This document shows, piece by piece, positions 57,252 through 64,000 of a stretch of DNA of 64,000 nt. The notes under the pieces were generated by a model. It saw nothing but the letters and a program-made list of their open reading frames with translations. It did not search any database and was not told the origin of the DNA. The stretch comes from Rhizobium sp. BK251 (lineage in GTDB: Bacteria; Pseudomonadota; Alphaproteobacteria; Rhizobiales; Rhizobiaceae), in contig NZ_SLUQ01000005.1 of the NCBI RefSeq assembly GCF_004345245.1, positions 248,001-312,000 on the forward strand, read 5' to 3'. Each line of letters opens with the position of its first letter. The first letter of the stretch is position 1. The position numbers were made by a program, and so were the translations under genes.

Positions 57252-60179
57252 TCACCAGCCCTCGTCGAGTGCCTTTTCCAGCGTATCGACGAAGAAATCG
57301 GCACTTTCCCGGCTGATGCAGAGGGGCGGCTTGATCTTCAACACATTAAGGTGATCGCCGGTCGGCTGCATGATGACGCCGAGTTCCAGGAGCCTGTCGC
57401 AGATCGCAGTGGTTTCCTCCGTGGCGGGCGCGAGGTTTTCGCGGTCGCGGATAAATTCGACGCCGAGATAGAGACCCATACCATGCACGGCGCCGACGAT
57501 CGGAAAACGGTCGATCAGGGCGGCAAGGCGGGCCTTGAGATGATCGCCCACCTCGCGGGCGTTTTCCTGCAGCGCCTCCTCCTCCATGACGTCAAGCACC
57601 GTCAGGCCGGCGACGCAGCTGACCGGGCTGCCGCCGGCGGAGGAAAAGAAATATCCGTCCTGTTCAAGCGACTGGGCAACGTCGTGCCGGGTGATGACCG
57701 CGCCGAGCGGGTGTCCGTTGCCCATGCCCTTCGCAATCGTGATGATGTCGGGAATGACGCCCTGCTGCTCGAAACTCCAGAAATGATGTCCAAGGCGCCC
57801 GTAACCGACCTGGACCTCGTCGGCGATGCACAGCCCGCCTCTGGCCCTGATCAGCCCGTAAACCTGCTTCAGGTAGCCGTCGGGTAGAACCATGCCACCG
57901 GAATTGCCGTAGACGGGCTCGCAGATGAAGCCCGCGATCTTCTCGCCCTTTCCGTCGATCGCTTCCAGGATCGGCAGGATCGTCTCCACGTAGTCGGTCG
58001 CCGAATCAGGCCCGCGGAACTGGCCGCGATAGGTGTTGGGCGAGAAGGATGCGTGCACCCAGTCCGGCCGTGTGGTCAGGGCGCGAGGATTGTCGGCAAT
58101 CGAAGTGGAGACGGCGTCGCTTGCCATCGACCAGCCGTGATAGCCGCCGAGCAGGCAGAGCATGTTTCGTGCGCCCGTATGGGCATAGGCAAGCCGCAGG
58201 GCGAGGTCGTTTGCCTCCGAACCGCTGTTGACCAGGAACACCGTGTCGAGCCCCTCAGGCGCCAGGGCCGCCAGCCGCTCGGTAAATTCGGTGATCGCCG
58301 CATAGTGGAAACGCGAATTGGTATTGATCCGCGACCATTGCGCGCTGATCGCCGAAACTAATCGCGGATGTCCGTGGCCGAGAGTTGAGACGTTGTTGAT
58401 CATGTCGAGGTAGCTGCGACCCTCGACGTCGAACATGTGCTCCTTCCAGCCCCGTTCGAACTGGGGAGGCTTCTTGAAGTAGTTCTTCTGGGATGCCGCG
58501 AAATGCTCGCGCCGGCGCGAAAGCAGTTCGGCACTCGCCGGCTGCGGCGCCTCGCTGCCGGGGCCGAGCAGCCCGGTGGGCGAGGGGCATATGTCGGCCC
58601 AGGCATTCGCCTGGTTCGCATGGGAAAAAAGCGGCGGCTCGATCGTCGCGACACGGCAGAGCTGGACGCGGAGGCCGCCGATCGAGCCGGGTTCGCCGGC
58701 GACAGATCCGAGCGGCTCGCCCCTGGCGACCTCGGCGCCTTCCACGAATGTGCAGTCAAGTCCGTCGAGATGGAGGCAGACCTGCGTGCCGACGAGCACG
58801 AGATGCTGTCCCCGCCACTGTATGCGCCCGTCGAAAGGTGCTGCTGCCACCGTTCCGGCCGGCAGGCAGACGTCGACATGCAGGGCGAAAGTCGCCGACG
58901 GACTTCCGCTGAGCTGCATTGACCTTGATAGCCGGTATTCGCCATAGCGGGTTGCCGCAAAACCGCTTTCGGCTGCCTCTCTCGCGAGAAGGCGCCAGTC
59001 CATGTCCTCCCGCCGCCAGTTGCCGGCGCTGAAAAGGGGGCTCGTCACGCCGAGATCCGTGTAGGCGATCTTTTCCGGGCCGACATCGGGAAACAGGGGT
59101 GACAAGTCCGCCGCGTCGACGGGCGTGGTGGCAATTCCGGCCGTCTGGAGCAGCGCGACTTCCATGAGCTCGGACGGCACCGACGTCGCCGTCTCGAAGA
59201 TCTCGCGTTCATGGGCAAGGTTGCCGCGGACATATTCGTTGCCGGGGTCGATCGAGAGCTGCTTCTCGCCGCTTGCAACCAGGATGACCGCCCGCGCGAC
59301 GATCAGCGGCCAAAGGGCCCGCAGCTCCTGCTCGTTCAGCGGATAGATCGCATGATAGGCCTTGACGGCGGGCAGGATGTAGAAGGAATCGCCGGAGGCG
59401 TGGTGCAGCAGGGATGCGCAGGTCACGGCGAGGTCGCCCACCAGCCATCCGCGAATGATATCGCCGAAATCGATTACGCCATCGGGTATCAGCTGGCCGT
59501 TGATATCGCTGTGGCTGACGACGTTGTCATCGGTCACGTCATGATGCACCGCCTGGACGCGCAGCCTGCCCGCAAGCGGCTGGATGCGCCGCACGGCCAT
59601 CACCATCGTCTTGGCGATGCGGTCGCGGGCCTCGTGGTCGGTGATCGCCGCGAGGAGCTGCACTGCCACTGGTCCGGCCTTGCGCAGGTCCCACTGCAGG
59701 CTCCTGTCCAGGCCGGGATGGTCGAAATCGGCAAGCGCCTGTGCGAGCTGGGCGCAGAGCGCTCCAAGCGCCGAGATGGTGGTCGCCGGCAGATATTTGC
59801 GGCTGGTCAGCGATTGCCCCTCCAGATATTCGAGGAGGCGCACCTTGCAGGCTTGCTCGCCGACGGTGAGCGACAGTATCTCTTCGCCGCTTGTCGCCGC
59901 GACGATCTTCGGCACGCGCGGCGCTCCGGGCGTGGCTTCGAGGTGGTGGATTGCCGCGTTCTGGGCCTCCAGCTCTCTGGTGGCGTAATCCGCGTGGCAA
60001 ATCTTCAGCACATAGCTCGCATCGCCGGTGTCGACGCGGTAATTGCAGTCCTGCTGGCTGCCGAGATCGGTAAGGGTGCCGGACAGTCCATAGTGGGTCT
60101 TGAGTATATCTTCGGCATCCGTGACGGCGACGTCGGGCCGCGGCAGATCCATGCGGTCAAGAAGCGCTGCGTCCGTCAT
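57252..60179 (-). CDS. Trifunctional-type fusion: APH-like kinase, degenerate M23-like domain, class III aminotransferase-type PLP domain
   Basis: A 975-residue protein. Residues about 20-330 are a choline/aminoglycoside/hydroxylysine kinase-like domain with Brenner motif HHDVTDDNVV (His 212 on) and metal motif IDFGD (236-240). Residues about 430-550 resemble an M23 peptidase fold, but the zinc residues are replaced (FALHVDV where HxxxD is expected; GGLRVQL where HxH is expected), so it is unlikely to be a peptidase. Residues about 565-975 are a PLP enzyme of class III with SGSEAND, the Asp in CIADEVQVGYGR and Lys 817 in IAKGMGNG. ATG 60179 has GGGGGG upstream. In animals such a kinase (HYKK) and such a PLP lyase (PHYKPL/ETNPPL) act in sequence; a linked kinase-phospholyase activity is likely. 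Confidence 0.88.
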   Translation of the reverse strand: MTDAALLDRMDLPRPDVAVTDAEDILKTHYGLSGTLTDLGSQQDCNYRVDTGDASYVLKICHADYATRELEAQNAAIHHLEATPGAPRVPKIVAATSGEEILSLTVGEQACKVRLLEYLEGQSLTSRKYLPATTISALGALCAQLAQALADFDHPGLDRSLQWDLRKAGPVAVQLLAAITDHEARDRIAKTMVMAVRRIQPLAGRLRVQAVHHDVTDDNVVSHSDINGQLIPDGVIDFGDIIRGWLVGDLAVTCASLLHHASGDSFYILPAVKAYHAIYPLNEQELRALWPLIVARAVILVASGEKQLSIDPGNEYVRGNLAHEREIFETATSVPSELMEVALLQTAGIATTPVDAADLSPLFPDVGPEKIAYTDLGVTSPLFSAGNWRREDMDWRLLAREAAESGFAATRYGEYRLSRSMQLSGSPSATFALHVDVCLPAGTVAAAPFDGRIQWRGQHLVLVGTQVCLHLDGLDCTFVEGAEVARGEPLGSVAGEPGSIGGLRVQLCRVATIEPPLFSHANQANAWADICPSPTGLLGPGSEAPQPASAELLSRRREHFAASQKNYFKKPPQFERGWKEHMFDVEGRSYLDMINNVSTLGHGHPRLVSAISAQWSRINTNSRFHYAAITEFTERLAALAPEGLDTVFLVNSGSEANDLALRLAYAHTGARNMLCLLGGYHGWSMASDAVSTSIADNPRALTTRPDWVHASFSPNTYRGQFRGPDSATDYVETILPILEAIDGKGEKIAGFICEPVYGNSGGMVLPDGYLKQVYGLIRARGGLCIADEVQVGYGRLGHHFWSFEQQGVIPDIITIAKGMGNGHPLGAVITRHDVAQSLEQDGYFFSSAGGSPVSCVAGLTVLDVMEEEALQENAREVGDHLKARLAALIDRFPIVGAVHGMGLYLGVEFIRDRENLAPATEETTAICDRLLELGVIMQPTGDHLNVLKIKPPLCISRESADFFVDTLEKALDEGW

Positions 60180-60283
60180 GGCTCCCCCCAAGGACGATTC
60201 GATCTCGAGAAATAGATAAGGGAAGCTGTGCCGTCGGCAAGCAGAAGATGCCGCGGCGGGCCCGCACAAGGCCCGCTGCGGCT

Positions 60284-60304
60284 AAAAAAGCGCCGTTTCG
60301 CGCT
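60284..60304 (-). terminator. Rho-independent terminator after purU
   Basis: On the minus strand AGCGC and GCGCT form a stem around a 6-nt loop, followed by six T. It lies 27 nt after the purU stop. Confidence 0.72.
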
Positions 60305-60330
60305 GGCGCCGTTTCTGCAGCAGGGGTCGG

Positions 60331-61215
60331 TCAGCCCATGCGTTCGGATGCGTAGCTGCCCGGGCTGGCCGGGAAAACGACGGTGCGATTGCCGTTGATG
60401 AAGGTGCGATGATGGATATGGGCGTGGATGGCACGCGCCAACACCTGGCTTTCGACGTCGCGGCCCATCGAGACGTAGTCCTCGGCACTCTGGGCATGGG
60501 TCACGCGCACCGTGTCCTGCTCGATGATCGGGCCTTCGTCGAGATCCGAGGTGACGTAATGGGCGGTGGCACCGATCAGCTTTACTCCGCGCTCATAGGC
60601 CTGCTTGTACGGGTTGGCGCCCTTGAAGCTCGGCAGGAACGAGTGGTGGATGTTGATGATGCGGCCGGACATCTTCTTGCAGAGTGCGTCCGACAGCACC
60701 TGCATGTAGCGCGCCAGCACGACGAGTTCCGTGCCGCTCTGCTCCACGAGGTCGAGAAGCTGGGCCTCGGCCTGCGGCTTGTTGTCCTTGGTGACCTTGA
60801 TGTAATGGAACGGGATGTCGTGATTGACGACGACCTTCTGGTAGTCGAAGTGGTTAGAGACGACACCGACGATGTCGATCGACAAGGCGCCGATCTTCCA
60901 GCGATAGAGCAGGTCGTTCAGGCAGTGACCGAAGCGTGACACCATCAGCAGCACCTTCATGCGCTTGGCCGCATCGATGATCTCCGCATCCATCCCAAAC
61001 TTCTCGGCGACCGGCTTGAAGCCTTCCGCCAGTGCGTCCTGCGGAACGCCTTCCTCCGAGATGAAGCTCACGCGCATGAAGAACTTGCCGGTGTCGAGGT
61101 CGTCGAATTGGGAGGAGTCGACGATGTTGCAGCCCTGGTCGGCGAGATAGTTGGAAATGGCCGCTACGATCCCGCGCGTCGACTTGCAGGAAACCGTCAA
61201 TACGTAGCTCTTCAT
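60331..61215 (-). CDS. purU: Formyltetrahydrofolate deformylase
   Basis: A 294-residue enzyme (EC 3.5.1.10) releasing formate from 10-formyl-THF. An N-terminal ACT domain (about 1-85; VLTVSCKSTRGIVAAISNYL) precedes the formyltransferase-like catalytic domain with the triad residues Asn and His in INIHHSFLPSFKGANPYKQA (core IHHSFLPSF) and Asp in TSDLDEGPIIEQD. Length and domain order match PurU. It has its own terminator; the large fusion gene starts 151 nt further along the same strand. In rhizobia PurU balances one-carbon units during methyl-group catabolism. Confidence 0.94.
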   Translation of the reverse strand: MKSYVLTVSCKSTRGIVAAISNYLADQGCNIVDSSQFDDLDTGKFFMRVSFISEEGVPQDALAEGFKPVAEKFGMDAEIIDAAKRMKVLLMVSRFGHCLNDLLYRWKIGALSIDIVGVVSNHFDYQKVVVNHDIPFHYIKVTKDNKPQAEAQLLDLVEQSGTELVVLARYMQVLSDALCKKMSGRIINIHHSFLPSFKGANPYKQAYERGVKLIGATAHYVTSDLDEGPIIEQDTVRVTHAQSAEDYVSMGRDVESQVLARAIHAHIHHRTFINGNRTVVFPASPGSYASERMG

Positions 61216-61435
61216 GTCTCTCCCCTCTTGCGGCAGGTAGCCTGTGCCCTGCTTAGATCAAACGGAAAGTCCTCGGAAGGCCGGGGCACTTTCATTCATG
61301 CAACAATCGCCTCCGTGCGCCATCAGGATCCCGCACGAAACTTGCAAAATTGCCGTCACGCAGACGCAGCTTAAGACCGGGTGCGGCAGGAATTCCGTTC
61401 CGGTTGCGCCTTCCAGCCGCGTATCCCCGCCGTTG

Positions 61436-62443
61436 TCAGGCGGCGAGTGCCACTCTTCTGCGTCGCGGCGTCGTCAGCTCATGGATGAGCGCACCGGCGA
61501 CCGACGACAGGACGAGGCAAAGCGCAATGAAGATGAATGCGTTCTGGAGGATGCCGATGTGGAAGTGGTTGTTCACGATCCGCAGGAAGGCGAGCGTGAA
61601 GGCGTGCGTGATGTAGATACTGTAGGAAGCGTCGCCGAGATAATTCAGCCATCCGATCGTGCGGAATTTCGAGAAGTCGATCGAGACGGCGCCGTAGATG
61701 ATGAAAAGCGCGGGAATGCCCCACATGTAGGAGCGCATCGTCACGTCGCAGAGGAACTCGTTGATCACGAGGAAGGCGAAGCCGAGGGCCAGGGCCGCCC
61801 AGCCGGCCGGCTGCGGCAGGAGGATCTTTTGCATGTAGAGGCGCCCCAGCAGGGCGCCGGCCAGGAACTCCAGGATGATCGGATTACCATAGAAGGTGGT
61901 CGCTGTTGTTGCCGGCAGCAGGTGGCAGACGGCGAGGATGAGGACGAAGGCCGCGACGAGACCGGCCAGGCGCCTTTCTTCCGGCACGGTCAGGAGCGCC
62001 GCAAAGACGAGATAGAAGAACATCTCGTAGTTCAAGGTCCAGCCCGGCACCACGACCGGCACGATCATGCTGGTATCAGCGGGGTTGACCCATGGCAGGA
62101 AGACGAGCGAGGCGAGAAGATGCGGAACATCGAAGACCGTCGATTTCAGGATTGACGGCACGGCAAAGGCAACGGCCGCGGAAAACAGGGTCGCCATCCA
62201 ATAGAGCGGCACGATGCGCCGGATGCGGCGGCGGTAGAACTCCATCGGGGAAATCTGCCGGCCGGCGGTGGTCAGCCACATGACGAAGCCGCTCAGCACG
62301 AAGAAGATGTCGACGCCGGTCTCGCCGAAGAGATAGCGCTCGGGGTCGAAGGACGGATCGACCTTCTGGAACTGCAGCACCGCATGGAAATAGACGACCA
62401 TCAGCGCAGCGATCGCGCGGAGATACTGAAGCTGGACAAGCAT
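61436..62443 (-). CDS. Acyltransferase family 3 membrane protein (ExoZ-like)
   Basis: A 335-residue polytopic acyltransferase with about ten helices. The N-terminal LQYLRAIAALMVVYFHA is the hallmark with the catalytic His, and RRRIRRIVPLYW is the conserved arginine motif after helix 2. ExoZ proteins add acetyl groups to lipid-linked exopolysaccharide units. It ends in a basic tail RRRR. It follows the polymerase-like gene by 33 nt, so both probably serve one surface polysaccharide. Confidence 0.88.
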   Translation of the reverse strand: MLVQLQYLRAIAALMVVYFHAVLQFQKVDPSFDPERYLFGETGVDIFFVLSGFVMWLTTAGRQISPMEFYRRRIRRIVPLYWMATLFSAAVAFAVPSILKSTVFDVPHLLASLVFLPWVNPADTSMIVPVVVPGWTLNYEMFFYLVFAALLTVPEERRLAGLVAAFVLILAVCHLLPATTATTFYGNPIILEFLAGALLGRLYMQKILLPQPAGWAALALGFAFLVINEFLCDVTMRSYMWGIPALFIIYGAVSIDFSKFRTIGWLNYLGDASYSIYITHAFTLAFLRIVNNHFHIGILQNAFIFIALCLVLSSVAGALIHELTTPRRRRVALAA

Positions 62444-62476
62444 TGGGCGCCTTGCTCCCTCGATGGTTCGGGAGGC

Positions 62477-63736
62477 TCAGGTTGACCTTGCCCTCTCCGG
62501 CACCTTGCTACTCGCTACATTTGCCAGGTGTCCCAGCGCCGCCCGCGGCTTTTCCGAGAACCGCATGTAGCCGACGAGGAGCCACAAAAGCCCGGCGATC
62601 TTCATGGAGAAGATCGCAGTGCCGCCGATCATCATATTCAGGAAAAGGAAAAGAGAAAGTGAATGCGCGCAGCGCCGTTGCGGTGCCGTGTCGCCTGCCG
62701 GGTAGAGGCAGACGAAGAGCCAGAAGGCCAGGAGACCGAAGATCGTCGTGCCGTAGATGAGATAGGCATAGCCGCTGTCCCCAAACTCGGCGACGCGGTC
62801 GATCGACAGGCCAAGCGTGGAGGGGATGTCGAGGTCCATCAGCTTCCGGATCGTCAGGCTGATGCGCCCGGTGAAGTTGTCGCCATCGGCATCCGGCTTG
62901 AGGATATAGACGACAAAGCCCGTCGCCACGATCATCGGCATCAGCAGCAGGCTGAAAAGCTTCGGTATCCTCGGAAAGGCGAAATAGCCGACGATGCAGG
63001 CGAAACAGAAGATCAGCATCGTGCGGGTGTCGTTTGTGAGCAGGATCAACACCGCGGTCGCGATGAACAGCATTCGGTCGCGCCGGCCGAGCATCGGCCA
63101 GAAGGTGACGAGATAGATCGCGATCACGCCGCAGAAATTGGCAAGCGACACCTGCTCGAGGAAGATAGAAGAGGAGCGATGGTCGATGATGCCGAAGGAG
63201 AATCGCTCCGCAAAGCCGAGCGCATTCTGGAAGAGGCCCGTCGTATTGAAGCTCAGCGGCTTGATGCCACGCGTGTTCTCGAAATAGTCCGACGGGTGGA
63301 ACAGGCCGACATAGAGCTGCACGTCGACGATTTCGCAAACCAGGAAGATGAGCACCGCCGTACAGGACCAGCGGAAGGCGAGCTTCACCGTCCTTTCGTT
63401 CGCCCAGGTGCCGAGCCCGGCGAAGCAGAACATGATCAACACGTTGCGGAAATGATCGATGAAGACGAGCCTGTTGAGCGCGATTACATAGACCGTCACG
63501 ACGAGCGTGAAGAAGAGATAGAAGAGGGCGCCAAGGTCCGCCTCGTAGAAGCCGCGATTGAGCAGATAGGCAATCGACGCGATCATGATGACCGCTTCGC
63601 AAAGCGCGACATGCGACAGCGAGAGCGGCACGATGTTGTGGTTCACGAAGGCGAGCAGGCAATTGTAGAGCACCGAGAACACGGCCAGGGCAAGAATGGG
63701 ATAGTCGATGCGCTGGTTCTCGTCGGCGATAGGCAT
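62477..63736 (-). CDS. Polysaccharide polymerase / O-antigen ligase-like membrane protein (ExoQ-like)
   Basis: A 419-residue protein with about ten to twelve hydrophobic segments and one large periplasmic loop (about 140-190, 290-330), the layout of Wzy polymerases and WaaL-type ligases. No strict motif defines these proteins; RVAEFGDSGYAYLIY and the helix pairs are what is seen. Neighbours are an acyltransferase and a GH5-type glycosidase, which supports exopolysaccharide synthesis. An ExoQ-like polymerase is the best guess; the repeat unit is unknown. Confidence 0.72.
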   Translation of the reverse strand: MPIADENQRIDYPILALAVFSVLYNCLLAFVNHNIVPLSLSHVALCEAVIMIASIAYLLNRGFYEADLGALFYLFFTLVVTVYVIALNRLVFIDHFRNVLIMFCFAGLGTWANERTVKLAFRWSCTAVLIFLVCEIVDVQLYVGLFHPSDYFENTRGIKPLSFNTTGLFQNALGFAERFSFGIIDHRSSSIFLEQVSLANFCGVIAIYLVTFWPMLGRRDRMLFIATAVLILLTNDTRTMLIFCFACIVGYFAFPRIPKLFSLLLMPMIVATGFVVYILKPDADGDNFTGRISLTIRKLMDLDIPSTLGLSIDRVAEFGDSGYAYLIYGTTIFGLLAFWLFVCLYPAGDTAPQRRCAHSLSLFLFLNMMIGGTAIFSMKIAGLLWLLVGYMRFSEKPRAALGHLANVASSKVPERARST

Positions 63737-63804
63737 GATTGTCCGATGTACGGGCAGGAGGCTCGCGCGACGATAGCAGCCGCGTGATTCGCCTCAAAAC
63801 GCTT

Positions 63805-64000
63805 TCAGTTGGTGGCCGGCTTCACCATGGCGCAGTCGGACGAGGCGGCGACCTTCGGATCGAGGGCCGCATTCAACGCTACTGCCTGCGGGCGTTCCCT
63901 GCGGTTCTGCGGCTGCACGTTATAGGCCTCGCCCGGCGGCCACCATTCGCCCGCCGCCCAATAGCTCCAGCCGAGCCAGGCATCGCCATTGTCGCCCATG
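63805..64000 (-). CDS. C-terminal fragment of a probable GH5 family cellulase/endoglucanase
   Basis: Only the last ~64 residues are present; the gene continues beyond the right edge. The visible segment GDAWLGWSYWAAGEWWPP resembles the last strand of the GH5 barrel, where a Trp-rich WSYWAAGEWW pattern closes the sugar cleft. A short polar tail ends in KPATN. In exopolysaccharide gene clusters such glycosidases trim or release nascent chains. It lies 68 nt upstream of the polymerase-like gene on the same strand. Confidence 0.7.
   Translation of the reverse strand, partial: MGDNGDAWLGWSYWAAGEWWPPGEAYNVQPQNRRERPQAVALNAALDPKVAASSDCAMVKPATN

Noticed and set aside
58400-58960. M23 zinc peptidase activity of the fusion protein's middle domain
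   Set aside because: The expected His and Asp zinc ligands are replaced, so only the fold, not the activity, is supported.

Overview
The window is high-GC chromosomal DNA of an alphaproteobacterium of the Rhizobiaceae, most like Sinorhizobium/Ensifer. That placement is inferred from gene content and gene order (mgsA-glk, yejABEF, a BMP-type nucleoside operon, a full cpa/tad pilus locus, ExoZ/ExoQ-like polysaccharide genes) and from one typical rhizobial intergenic palindromic repeat. I see no integrase, transposase, phage gene, rRNA, CRISPR array or plasmid replication gene, so it reads as ordinary core and catabolic chromosome.

Layout. 1-4.6 kb (minus strand): an ABC exporter, glucokinase, methylglyoxal synthase and the murein endopeptidase MepA. 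4.9-11.7 kb (plus): a peptide ABC importer, yejABEF, with a hydroxyacid dehydrogenase as its last gene. 11.8-14.4 kb: a small membrane protein, nicotinate phosphoribosyltransferase (pncB) and a DUF4239-type membrane protein. 14.7-20.9 kb: mannonate dehydratase (uxuA) and an FCD-type GntR regulator, divergent from a four-gene ABC importer; a 10-bp palindrome sits inside both candidate promoters. 20.9-23.3 kb: small hypothetical genes and tRNA-Ser(GGA).

23.3-34.9 kb is a nucleoside uptake and breakdown region. The plus-strand operon runs from the BMP-family binding protein, ATPase and two permeases to cytidine deaminase, purine nucleoside phosphorylase, deoC and deoA. The minus strand carries deoB-add-upp. 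Together they take nucleosides from import to free bases and deoxyribose-phosphate cleavage products. A retropepsin-like membrane protease lies between the two groups.

35.0-47.1 kb is a complete Flp/Tad type IVb pilus locus: pilA, prepilin peptidase cpaA, cpaBCDEF, tadBC and a convergent tadD lipoprotein. Divergent from pilA are two TadE/TadG-like pseudopilins and a stand-alone protein with the CpaC N-terminal domain. 47.3-50.3 kb holds an M17 aminopeptidase, a MarR-like regulator, a cytosolic SH3-NlpC/P60 peptidase and a small protein, which together suggest recycling of murein peptides.

50.3-56.4 kb (minus) is a possible amide/peptide catabolic unit: P1 (S58, DmpA/BapA-like) peptidase, dipeptide-type binding protein, two permeases and an amidase, with no ATPase gene. 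57.3-60.2 kb encodes one 975-residue protein that joins a kinase-like domain, a degenerate M23-like domain and a class III aminotransferase-type domain. It is followed by purU. The window ends in a polysaccharide region: acyltransferase, polymerase/ligase-like membrane protein and the C-terminus of a probable GH5 cellulase.
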